DNA of 64,000 bases from positions 995,501 through 1,059,500 of the forward strand of contig NZ_CP011770.1 of assembly GCF_001028705.1 (NCBI RefSeq). The letters run 5' to 3'. A program made the translations under genes and the position numbers. The notes under the pieces were generated by a model. It saw only the letters and a program-made list of their open reading frames with translations, was not told the DNA's origin and searched no databases. This document shows, one piece after another, positions 9,337-17,098 of the stretch. The DNA comes from Croceicoccus naphthovorans. GTDB taxonomy: Bacteria > Pseudomonadota > Alphaproteobacteria > Sphingomonadales > Sphingomonadaceae. The first letter of the stretch is position 1. The number at the start of each line of letters is the position of its first letter.

Positions 9337-12300
9337 ATGACGAACCGCCCGAACCCTTTCGCCCAATTCGCTCCCTCGATCCGGCCAGCCAGCCCGCGTC
9401 GCAGCGCGATCACCGCCGCCACTCGCAAGGCGGAGCCTGACTGTATCGCCGACCTGATCGGACCGGCGGAATCGCTTGATGAGAACAAGGGCCCGGTCCG
9501 CGAGTTGACCATGCAGCTGGTGGCAAGATTGCGGAAACAGGGGCAGCGCGGCGGGGTAGAGGCGCTGGTCAAGGAATACTCGCTGTCCAGTCAGGAAGGC
9601 GTGGCGCTGATGTGTCTGGCCGAGGCACTGCTGCGCATTCCCGACGATGCGACGCGCGATGCGCTGATCCGCGACAAGATCGCGCCGGGCGATTGGCAGT
9701 CGCACCTTGGCGGCGGTCGTTCGATCTTCGTGAACGCCGCGACCTGGGGCCTGGTCGTCACCGGCAAGCTGACGGCCAGCGTCAACGACAAAGGCCTTTC
9801 GGCAGCGCTGACCCGTTTGGTGGCGCGAGCGGGCGAGCCGGTCATCCGGCGCGGTGTCGACCTTGCCATGGAACTGATGGGCGAACAGTTCGTGACCGGC
9901 GAGACCATCGCCGAGGCACTGCGCCGTTCTGCCAAGATGGAAGCCAAGGGCTTTTCCTACAGTTTTGACATGCTGGGCGAGGCGGCGATGACCGCACAGG
10001 ACGCCGCGCGCTATTACGCCGATTACGAACGCGCGATTGCCGCCATCGGCAAGGCGTCGAACGGACGCGGCGTCTATGCCGGGCCGGGGATTTCGATCAA
10101 GCTGTCGGCGCTGCACCCCCGCTATGTTCGCGCACAGGCGGATCGGGTAATGGCCGAATTGCTGCCGACGGTGCGCGAACTGGCGCTTCAGGCGCGTCAG
10201 CATGACATCGGTTTCAACATCGATGCCGAAGAGGCGGACCGGCTGGAACTGTCGCTCGACATCCTCGAAAGCCTTGCGACCGATCCGGCGCTGATCGGCT
10301 GGAACGGGCTGGGCTTCGTGGTTCAGGCCTATGGCAAGCGGTGCCCGTTCGTGATCGACTGGCTGGCCGATCTGGCCCGGCGCAGCGATCGGCGGATCAT
10401 GGTGCGGCTGGTCAAAGGGGCCTATTGGGACAGCGAGATCAAGCGTGCGCAAGTCGACGGACAGGCCGACTTTCCGGTCTTCACGCGGAAGGTCCACACC
10501 GACGTTTCGTACCTCGCCTGCGCGCGCAAGCTGCTCGACAATCGCGCGGTCCTGTTCCCGCAATTCGCGACACATAATGCCCAGACGCTGAGCGCGATCT
10601 ACCACATGGCCGGGCCGGACTTTGCGCCGGGCGACTGGGAGTTCCAGTGCCTCCACGGCATGGGCGAGCCGTTGTACGAACAGGTCGTCGGCGCGGCGAA
10701 CCTGAACCGTCCGTGCCGCATCTATGCGCCGGTGGGCACGCATGAGACGCTGCTGGCCTATCTCGTCCGCCGCCTGTTGGAGAACGGCGCCAATTCCAGT
10801 TTTGTTCACCGCATCTGGGATGAACATGTCGCGCTGGAAGACCTTGCCGCCGATCCGGTTGCAGAGGCGAAGGCGATCGAACCGCTGGGCGCGCCGCACC
10901 CGCAGATCGCCCTGCCGCGTGACATGTTCGCGGATCGCCGCAACTCTGCCGGGATCGATCTGTCGAATGAGTCCGAGCTGAAAGCTTTGGCCGATTGCTT
11001 GAAGCAAAGCGCCGACGCGGCGTGGCGTGCGCAGCCATTAGTTCCGGGGCTGGATGCAGAGCGGAAGGCGCAGCCCGTGACCAATCCGGCGGATCAATCC
11101 GATGTCGTTGGCAAGGTGCATCATGCGTTGGAACGCGATGCCGTGCACGCCATGCAGGTGGCCGCGCGGGCTGCACCGCGTTGGGCCGCAGCGCCGCTTG
11201 CGGAGCGTGCCGCGTGCCTCGACCGTGCCGCCGATGCGATGGAGGCTGCGATGCCCGTCCTGATGGGACTGATCATGCGCGAGGCGGGCAAAACCGCTGC
11301 GAACGCCGTAGCCGAAGTGCGCGAGGCAGTCGATTTCCTGCGCTATTACGCGGTCCAGGCGCGGGAGGGGCTGACCGATACCGATACGCTTGGTCCGGTT
11401 GTCTGCATCAGCCCGTGGAACTTCCCGCTGGCGATCTTTACCGGACAAGTCGCCGCCGCGCTCGTGGCGGGCAATCCGGTGCTGGCCAAACCCGCAGAGG
11501 AAACGCCGCTGATTGCCGCGCAAGCTGTGCAGCTTATGCACGATGCGGGTGTCCCGATAGACGTTCTGCAATTTCTGCCCGGTGGTGGCGATGTCGGTGC
11601 GGCGCTTGTTGCGGCACCGCAAACCGCTGGCGTGGTGTTCACCGGATCGACCGAGGTTGCCAAGCTGATCCAGCGCGAACTGGCCTCGCGCCTTTCGGCA
11701 ACCGGCGGGCCGATCCCGCTTATTGCCGAGACCGGCGGCCAGAACGCGATGATCGTCGATTCCTCTGCGCTGGCCGAACAGGTTGTCGCCGATGTTATTG
11801 CCAGCGCCTTCGACAGTGCGGGTCAGCGGTGCTCGGCGCTGCGGGTGCTGTGCCTGCAGGAAGACATTGCGGATCGACAACTGGCGATGATCCGTGGTGC
11901 GTTGCAGGAACTGTGCATCGGCAATCCGGTGAACCTGTCGACCGATGTCGGGCCGGTTATCACCGCCGAGGCGAAGAGAACGATCGATGCGCACGTGGCG
12001 CGCATGGCCAGCGAAGGATGTAGGGTGGAGCGCCTCGACCTTCCCGAAGAAGCAGCCAAGGGTACGTTCGTTACGCCGACGATTATCGAGATCGGCTCGA
12101 TCGCCCAATTGGGGCGGGAGGTGTTCGGACCTGTGCTTCACGTCGTGCGCTACAAGCGGCGCGATCTTGGCAAGCTGGTCGCGGCGATCAACGCGACCGG
12201 TTACGGACTGACCTTCGGCCTGCATACGCGGTTGGACGAAACGGTACGGCAGGTGATCGCGCATGTCGCGGCGGGCAATCTTTACGTAAATCGCAACACC

Positions 12301-12843
12301 ATCGGCGCGGTTGTCGGCGTTCAGCCCTTCGGCGGGCGTGGACTGTCGGGCACGGGACCAAAGGCGGGCGGGCCGCTTTATTTAGGGCGTCTGAGCAGCG
12401 GGGCGAGCACGGACCTGTCGGTCGGCGACAATATCGCGCTGCCGGGTCCCGTGGGCGAGGCGAATACCTATTCGATCCATCCGCGGGAGCATGTCCTGCT
12501 TGTCCCGGAAACCAGGGCGGGTCTCGAAATGCAACTTGGCGCGGTTGCGCAATGCGGCGGCACGGCGACCGTTCTGGGCGATCCTGCCGACTATGCCGAC
12601 CTTACGTTCGGTGCGGAATGGATTGCCGATTTGCCGAAGACCGGGAACTGGGGTGCTGCGCTGGTCGAAAAGCCCTCGGCAGAAACGTTTAAGTCCATCG
12701 CCGCGATGGATGGGCCGATCCCGCTGGTCCAGTCACCCGATGCCGATGGCGGATACAACCGGGCATGGCTCCTCGAAGAGGTCTGTATCTCGGTCAACAC
12801 GACGGCGGCGGGCGGGAATGCCAGCCTGATGTCGCTGGATTGA
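9337..12843 (+). CDS. putA: Bifunctional proline dehydrogenase / P5C dehydrogenase
   Basis: This 1168-aa protein oxidises proline to glutamate in two steps with substrate channelling. The FAD proline dehydrogenase barrel covers roughly residues 90-480 (RLVKGAYWDSEIK near 354, YAPVGTHETLLAYLVRR-type end). The aldehyde dehydrogenase covers about 540-1010 with PWNFPLAIF, the general base in ETGGQNAMIV near 800 and the catalytic Cys in GQRCSA at about 832. A further C-terminal ~150 residues give the type B length. There is no N-terminal ribbon-helix-helix domain, so it is not its own repressor. ATG 9337 is preferred to an in-frame TTG at 9331. It is divergent from putR. Confidence 0.96.
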   Translation: MTNRPNPFAQFAPSIRPASPRRSAITAATRKAEPDCIADLIGPAESLDENKGPVRELTMQLVARLRKQGQRGGVEALVKEYSLSSQEGVALMCLAEALLRIPDDATRDALIRDKIAPGDWQSHLGGGRSIFVNAATWGLVVTGKLTASVNDKGLSAALTRLVARAGEPVIRRGVDLAMELMGEQFVTGETIAEALRRSAKMEAKGFSYSFDMLGEAAMTAQDAARYYADYERAIAAIGKASNGRGVYAGPGISIKLSALHPRYVRAQADRVMAELLPTVRELALQARQHDIGFNIDAEEADRLELSLDILESLATDPALIGWNGLGFVVQAYGKRCPFVIDWLADLARRSDRRIMVRLVKGAYWDSEIKRAQVDGQADFPVFTRKVHTDVSYLACARKLLDNRAVLFPQFATHNAQTLSAIYHMAGPDFAPGDWEFQCLHGMGEPLYEQVVGAANLNRPCRIYAPVGTHETLLAYLVRRLLENGANSSFVHRIWDEHVALEDLAADPVAEAKAIEPLGAPHPQIALPRDMFADRRNSAGIDLSNESELKALADCLKQSADAAWRAQPLVPGLDAERKAQPVTNPADQSDVVGKVHHALERDAVHAMQVAARAAPRWAAAPLAERAACLDRAADAMEAAMPVLMGLIMREAGKTAANAVAEVREAVDFLRYYAVQAREGLTDTDTLGPVVCISPWNFPLAIFTGQVAAALVAGNPVLAKPAEETPLIAAQAVQLMHDAGVPIDVLQFLPGGGDVGAALVAAPQTAGVVFTGSTEVAKLIQRELASRLSATGGPIPLIAETGGQNAMIVDSSALAEQVVADVIASAFDSAGQRCSALRVLCLQEDIADRQLAMIRGALQELCIGNPVNLSTDVGPVITAEAKRTIDAHVARMASEGCRVERLDLPEEAAKGTFVTPTIIEIGSIAQLGREVFGPVLHVVRYKRRDLGKLVAAINATGYGLTFGLHTRLDETVRQVIAHVAAGNLYVNRNTIGAVVGVQPFGGRGLSGTGPKAGGPLYLGRLSSGASTDLSVGDNIALPGPVGEANTYSIHPREHVLLVPETRAGLEMQLGAVAQCGGTATVLGDPADYADLTFGAEWIADLPKTGNWGAALVEKPSAETFKSIAAMDGPIPLVQSPDADGGYNRAWLLEEVCISVNTTAAGGNASLMSLD

Positions 12844-12861
12844 GGCGCGCGACTTAACTTT

Positions 12862-12881
12862 GATATATACACGGATATAGA
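12862..12881. promoter_or_regulatory. Candidate ModE-type operator upstream of modA
   Basis: TATAT-N6-ATATA (12864-12879) is a perfect inverted repeat that resembles the TATA-rich palindrome bound by ModE proteins in proteobacteria. It ends 22 bp before the modA start, where bound repressor would block transcription, and a ModE-like gene lies at the end of the same cluster. Inference from sequence resemblance and position only. Confidence 0.45.
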
Positions 12882-12901
12882 AAACCCCGATAGCGGCGCG
12901 A

Positions 12902-13657
12902 ATGCACCGCTTGATCTTCGCCCTGATCGGTTCGTTCTGCTGCGCTCTGGCGGCTTGCGCGCCCACACCGGAAAAAGGTCCACTCGTCCTCGCCGCGTCC
13001 AGCATGCAGGATGCGATGGAGGCGGCGGCGGACGCTTGGGCCGATCAAGGGAATCCGCGCCCCGTGCTGTCCTTCGCGGCCAGCTCGGCGCTGGCGCGGC
13101 AGATCGAGGCCGGGGCAGAGGCGGGCCTGTTCGTGTCGGCGGACGAGGCATGGATGGATACCGTTGCGCGATCGGGCGCGATTGCCGACAACAGTCGCGC
13201 CGATCTAGTCACGAACCGGCTCGTCCTGATCGCTCCGGCCGAGGACGACTCCGCGTTCGCCCTCGGCGATCTGAGGCGGGAACTTGGCGATGGGCGGCTG
13301 GCTATGGCCGATCCCGATGCGGTACCGGCTGGGCGATATGCGCGGCAGGCGCTGGGATCGCTCGGCCTATGGGACCGCGTGAAGGACCGCATTGCATCGG
13401 CAGAGAACGTGCGTGTGGCGCTAGCACTGGTCGCGCGCGGCGAAGCGCCGTTTGGGGTCGTCTACGCAACCGACGCCTTGGCCGAACCGGGCGTTCGCGT
13501 GAACGCGACGTTTCCCGCCGATAGCCACGAGCCGATCCGATATCCCGTCGCGCGATTGCGTAGCTCGCAAGGCCCGGATGCAGAGGCATTCCGCGCCTTT
13601 CTACTCTCGCCGGAGGGGCAAGCTATTTTCGCCCGCTTTGGCTTTGGCCCGGCCTGA
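12902..13657 (+). CDS. modA: Molybdate ABC transporter substrate-binding lipoprotein
   Basis: This 251-aa periplasmic protein should capture molybdate (or tungstate) and hand it to ModBC. The first ~19 residues form a signal with lipobox LAAC, so it is probably a lipoprotein. The mature part has the ModA fold: LVLAASSMQDAMEAAADAW, the anion-binding SFAASSALARQIEAGAEAGLF segment (Ser/Ala-Ser ligands), and a second lobe with AMADPDAVPAGRYARQAL. Length is normal for ModA. It starts 58 bp after putA and is followed after 3 bp by modB. A putative ModE site lies just upstream. Confidence 0.93.
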   Translation: MHRLIFALIGSFCCALAACAPTPEKGPLVLAASSMQDAMEAAADAWADQGNPRPVLSFAASSALARQIEAGAEAGLFVSADEAWMDTVARSGAIADNSRADLVTNRLVLIAPAEDDSAFALGDLRRELGDGRLAMADPDAVPAGRYARQALGSLGLWDRVKDRIASAENVRVALALVARGEAPFGVVYATDALAEPGVRVNATFPADSHEPIRYPVARLRSSQGPDAEAFRAFLLSPEGQAIFARFGFGPA

Positions 13658-13660
13658 ACC

Positions 13661-14368
13661 GTGATCCTGACCGCACAGGAATGGGCCATCGTCGCCCTGT
13701 CGCTGAAGGTCAGCAGCGTCGCGATCCTTCTGACGCTGCCTATCGCCTTTGCGCTGGCGTGGGTGTTGGAACGCACGCGGATGCCGGGACGGATCGTGCT
13801 CGACGGTCTGGTCCACCTGCCGCTGGTTCTGCCGCCGGTGGTGACGGGCTGGGCGCTGCTGCTGCTGTTTGGGGCGAATGCACCATTGGGGCGGTTCTTG
13901 GCCGATACCTTTGGCGTTACGCTGATCTTCCGCTGGACCGGGGCCGCCGTCGCCGCTGCGATCATGGCATTGCCGCTGATGGTTCGGGCCATCCGCCTGT
14001 CGCTGGCAGGGGTGGACCGCAGGCTGGAGCAGGCGGCGCACACATTGGGTGCCGGGCGATGGCGGACGTTTGGCGCGGTGACTTTGCCGCTGGCCATGCC
14101 TGGGCTGCTGGCGGCGCTGGTACTGGGTTTTGCGCGTTCCATCGGGGAGTTCGGCGCGACGATCACGTTCGTGTCCAACGTTCCGGGTGAGACGCGGACG
14201 CTGCCGCTGGCGATCTATACCTCGCTGCAAGTGCCGGGCGGGGAAGGGGCGGTCACGCGTCTGGCGGTCGTGAGCATCGTGCTTTCGCTGGCCGCGCTGA
14301 TCGGGTCGGAGTGGCTGGTGCGTCGCGGCGCGCGGCGGATCGGCGGAGAAGATCGCCATGTCCTTTGA
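13661..14368 (+). CDS. modB: Molybdate ABC transporter permease
   Basis: This 235-aa inner-membrane protein has about five to six hydrophobic segments and the EAA coupling loop AAHTLGAGRWRTFGAVTLPL (around residues 127-146) that docks on ModC. The PPVVTGWALL and FGANAPLG segments are typical of ModB. It uses a GTG start 3 bp after the modA stop, so it is probably coupled, and it overlaps modC by 11 bp. It forms the translocation path for molybdate. Confidence 0.93.
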   Translation: MILTAQEWAIVALSLKVSSVAILLTLPIAFALAWVLERTRMPGRIVLDGLVHLPLVLPPVVTGWALLLLFGANAPLGRFLADTFGVTLIFRWTGAAVAAAIMALPLMVRAIRLSLAGVDRRLEQAAHTLGAGRWRTFGAVTLPLAMPGLLAALVLGFARSIGEFGATITFVSNVPGETRTLPLAIYTSLQVPGGEGAVTRLAVVSIVLSLAALIGSEWLVRRGARRIGGEDRHVL

Positions 14369-14981
14369 CGTCGACATTGCGGTCCGCAGAGGCCGCCGCC
14401 GGATCGAAGTGCGGTTCAAAGCAGAGGGCGGGCTGGTCGCGTTGTTCGGGCCTTCCGGCGCTGGCAAAACCAGCGTGCTTGATGCGGTCGCGGGCCTGTT
14501 GCGGCCAGAGCGTGGCCGGATCGCCGTTGAAGGCACGGTGCTGTTCGACGGTTCGGCAAAGATCGATCTGCGTCCGCAAGACCGCGCCTGTGGCTACGTG
14601 TTTCAGGAGGGGCGCCTGTTCCCTCACATGACCGTGCGGGAAAACCTGATGTTCGGTCAGCGTCGGGCGGGGATGGGACGCGTGCTGCCGGGGTTTGACG
14701 AGACATTGCGATTTCTCGGCATCGCCGAATTGCTGGATCGCGCGCCGCGAACGCTTTCCGGCGGGGAGGCGCAGCGGGTGGCCATTGGGCGCGCCCTGTT
14801 GTCGGGCCCGCAGTTCCTGTTGATGGACGAGCCGTTGTCGTCGATCGACAGCAGGCGGCGGGACGAGATCATGATCATGATCGAGCGCATTCGTGATGAA
14901 ATGCGGGTGCCGATCCTCTACGTCAGCCACGACCGGTCCGAGGTTGACCGTCTGGCTGAGAGCGTCGTCGCGATAGGCTGA
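14358..14981 (+). CDS. modC: Short molybdate ABC transporter ATPase without Mop domain
   Basis: This 207-aa protein has a complete ABC nucleotide-binding domain: Walker A GPSGAGKT near residue 34, Q-loop in VFQEGRLFPHMTV, signature LSGGEAQR, Walker B FLLMDEPLSSID and switch His in YVSHDRSEV. It ends right after the ATPase core. E. coli ModC (~350 aa) adds a C-terminal TOBE/Mop molybdate-binding regulatory domain that is missing here; the stop is followed at once by the convergent modE stop, so there is no space for it. Uptake is therefore unlikely to be trans-inhibited by molybdate at ModC. Confidence 0.9.
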   Translation: MSFDVDIAVRRGRRRIEVRFKAEGGLVALFGPSGAGKTSVLDAVAGLLRPERGRIAVEGTVLFDGSAKIDLRPQDRACGYVFQEGRLFPHMTVRENLMFGQRRAGMGRVLPGFDETLRFLGIAELLDRAPRTLSGGEAQRVAIGRALLSGPQFLLMDEPLSSIDSRRRDEIMIMIERIRDEMRVPILYVSHDRSEVDRLAESVVAIG

Positions 14982-14983
14982 AA

Positions 14984-15361
14984 TCAGGGCTTGGCGGGAA
15001 CCGGTGCGGGCCGGATCTTTGTCTCAAGCCCGTGCCAGCGGCTATCGCTGCCAGTGCGCGCCACGGCCTCCTGCAAATCGCGATAGTCGCTCAGCACGGT
15101 GCGCCCCAGTTCGCTCAATTCCGCGCCGCTGCGCGCCGCGCCGCCGGGCTTTGTGCGAACGAGCGGTTCGGTCCAGCAGCGATTCATCGCATCGACCAGC
15201 AGCCACGCCCGGCGATAGCTCATCCCCATGTCTCGGGCAGCGGCGGATATGGAGCCGGTCGCGGCGATGGCTTCCATCAGATCGGCCTTGCCCGGACCCA
15301 TCGCGATCTCTTCGCCGCAGAAGATCTGGACCTTTATCTTTATGCGTGCATTCCCGGCCAT
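14984..15361 (-). CDS. modE: One-domain ModE-like winged-helix regulator
   Basis: The 125-aa protein matches the N-terminal LysR-like winged helix of ModE: VQIFCGEEIAMGPGKADLME, then ATGSISAAARDMGMSYRRAW as the helix-turn-helix and a wing with EPLVRTKPGG. The C-terminal Mop domains that sense molybdate in E. coli ModE are absent. It converges on modC with a 2-bp gap. An ATG at 15373 (MVRG extension) is an equally possible start; neither has a clear ribosome site. It probably represses modABC, but how it would sense molybdate is unclear. Confidence 0.82.
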   Translation of the reverse strand: MAGNARIKIKVQIFCGEEIAMGPGKADLMEAIAATGSISAAARDMGMSYRRAWLLVDAMNRCWTEPLVRTKPGGAARSGAELSELGRTVLSDYRDLQEAVARTGSDSRWHGLETKIRPAPVPAKP

Positions 15362-15429
15362 GCCGCGCACCATGCGACAGGTGCCCACCGTACGCAATGA
15401 TGGGCTTGCAGGATTGGCCGTGCGTGCTA

Positions 15430-15445
15430 ATTCGTTCGAATGAAT
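15430..15445. promoter_or_regulatory. Palindrome over the start of the TetR gene
   Basis: ATTCGTTCGAATGAAT is a near-perfect 16-bp palindrome centred on TTCGAA, with one mismatched pair. It overlaps the ATG at 15440 in the 78-bp gap between divergent modE and the TetR gene. Position and size fit a TetR autoregulatory operator; inferred. Confidence 0.45.
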
Positions 15446-16099
15446 GAATCGGCTCGACCTGCAAACGCTGACCTGTTGAACGCCGCCATTCGCTTGTTCG
15501 GAAGGGTTGGCTACGACGGGGCCAGCACGCGGGCGATCGCGGCGGCCTGTGGCAAACCGATGTCTGCAATCACCTACCATTTCGGTGGCAAGCGTGGACT
15601 TTACCTTGCCGCAGCAGAGCATATCGCGGCCAAGATGAGTGAGCGCATCGCGCCGCTTCGCGCCATTCGCGAGGGGGTCGATCTGGACAATGCGGACTTC
15701 GCGGTGATCGAAGAGGCCCTGCACCGGATGATCGACATCGGCATTGGCGTGGTGACGGACCCTGCCATCGACGATTTCGTGAACTTCGTCTTGCGCGAAC
15801 AGGCGGAGCCGACCGATGCGTTTCAGCCGATTTTCGAAGGGGTGATGAGCCCGATCCTGACGCAGATGACGACGCTTCTTGCTGCTGCTGCCGATCCGCC
15901 GATGCCAGAGGGGGAGGCGCGGATCCGGGCTGCCATGCTGATAGGGCAGATCGTGTTTTTCCGCACCTGCCGCGCCGCTGCCTTGCGCCATTGCGGCTGG
16001 GCAGGGATTGGCGATGCGGAACGCCAAGAAATCGCCGCTGCCGCGCATTCGCACCTATCCATATTCCTGTCCGGCCTTCGTCGTGGAGAACACCAGTGA
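15440..16099 (+). CDS. cecR: TetR-family regulator, CecR (YbiH)-like
   Basis: This 219-aa regulator has an N-terminal TetR helix-turn-helix (residues ~10-55: LLNAAIRLFGRVGYDGASTRAIAAACG, then AITYHFGGKRGLYLAA) and a C-terminal DUF1956-type ligand domain (~85-205). In E. coli the homologous cecR gene heads the ybhGFSR efflux genes, and here the same set follows, overlapping by 4 bp (GTGA). It most likely represses this operon until a toxic compound binds; E. coli CecR is tied to cefoperazone and chloramphenicol sensitivity. The inducer here is unknown. Confidence 0.85.
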   Translation: MNESARPANADLLNAAIRLFGRVGYDGASTRAIAAACGKPMSAITYHFGGKRGLYLAAAEHIAAKMSERIAPLRAIREGVDLDNADFAVIEEALHRMIDIGIGVVTDPAIDDFVNFVLREQAEPTDAFQPIFEGVMSPILTQMTTLLAAAADPPMPEGEARIRAAMLIGQIVFFRTCRAAALRHCGWAGIGDAERQEIAAAAHSHLSIFLSGLRRGEHQ

Positions 16100-17097
16100 G
16101 CCGAAGAAATATCGCCATAATCGGCGCGATCGTTGCGGTTCTGCTCGCGGCCTATTTCACCAAGGGCCTTGGCCTGCTGGGCGGTTCGGAAACCGGTCTT
16201 ACGCTATACGGCAATGTCGACGTGCGGCAGGTCGATCTGGCCTTTCGTGGCGGGGGGCGGATAGAGGCCATCGGTCCCGAAGAGGGCGAGCAGGTCAAAG
16301 CGGGGCAGGCGATTGCGCGGCTGGACGTCGCGCCGATGCGCGACGAACTGGCAGCGGCGCGGGCGCAACTGGGCGTGGCCAATGCCGAATTGGCGAAAGC
16401 GCGGGCTGGAAGCCGCCCGCAGGAAATCACGCAGGCAGAGGCGCGATCGCGGCAGGCGCAGGCTTCGCTGGAATCCGCGCAGGAAGATTACGACCGCCGC
16501 GCCAAGCTGGTCGAAACCGGGGCGGTGAGCAGGCAGGTCTTCGACGCGACCGAGGCGAAGTTGCAATCGGCACGGGCCGAAGCGCGCGCCGCCGCCGCCG
16601 CGCTATCGCTGGCGCGCGAGGGGTCGCGGACCGAGGACCGGCAAGCCGCCGCCGCACAGGCCGAAGCGGCGCGGGCACGTCGCGATTCCGCGCGGACCGG
16701 GCTGGACGATGCGGTGTTGCGCGCGCCCAGCGGCGGGACCGTACTGACGCGGGCCCGCGAACCCGGCGCTATCGTCGGGCCGGGCGAAACCGTGCTGACG
16801 CTGACTATCGACCGACCGATGCGCATCCGCGCCTATGTCGGGGCAGATGACCTGTCGCGCATCTCGCCCGGTATGAAGGTACAGGTCACGACCGACGGCA
16901 ATGCCAGGCGCTATGCCGGCAAGATCGCGCAGATCGCGCCCAAGGCCGAGTTTACGCCCAAGACGGTGCAGACCGAGGACCTGAGGGCAGACCTCGTCTA
17001 TCGGGTGCGCATCCTGATCGACGATCCGGATCAGGGGCTGCGGCAGGGGCAGCCGGTTACCGTCAACATTCCGGCGGCGCGTCCGGCGGCGGACTGA
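16096..17097 (+). CDS. ybhG: HlyD-family membrane fusion protein (YbhG-like)
   Basis: This 333-aa periplasmic adaptor has one N-terminal membrane anchor (residues ~5-24, IAIIGAIVAVLLAAYF), a biotinyl-lipoyl half (GNVDVRQVDLAFRGGGRI), a long Ala/Arg/Gln-rich coiled coil (~residues 75-210), and a beta-barrel part containing the second lipoyl half (LRAPSGGTVLTRAREPG). The start is GTG at 16096, overlapping the cecR stop as GTGA with GGAGAA 5 bp upstream; the frame runs further upstream inside cecR without homology. It should bridge the YbhFSR pump to the outer-membrane channel encoded at the end of the operon. Confidence 0.9.
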   Translation: MSRRNIAIIGAIVAVLLAAYFTKGLGLLGGSETGLTLYGNVDVRQVDLAFRGGGRIEAIGPEEGEQVKAGQAIARLDVAPMRDELAAARAQLGVANAELAKARAGSRPQEITQAEARSRQAQASLESAQEDYDRRAKLVETGAVSRQVFDATEAKLQSARAEARAAAAALSLAREGSRTEDRQAAAAQAEAARARRDSARTGLDDAVLRAPSGGTVLTRAREPGAIVGPGETVLTLTIDRPMRIRAYVGADDLSRISPGMKVQVTTDGNARRYAGKIAQIAPKAEFTPKTVQTEDLRADLVYRVRILIDDPDQGLRQGQPVTVNIPAARPAAD

Positions 17098-17098
17098 C

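Noticed and set aside
9310..11007. 565-codon minus-strand frame over putA
   Set aside because: Antisense shadow of a certain gene; His/Gln/Arg-rich translation with no domain.
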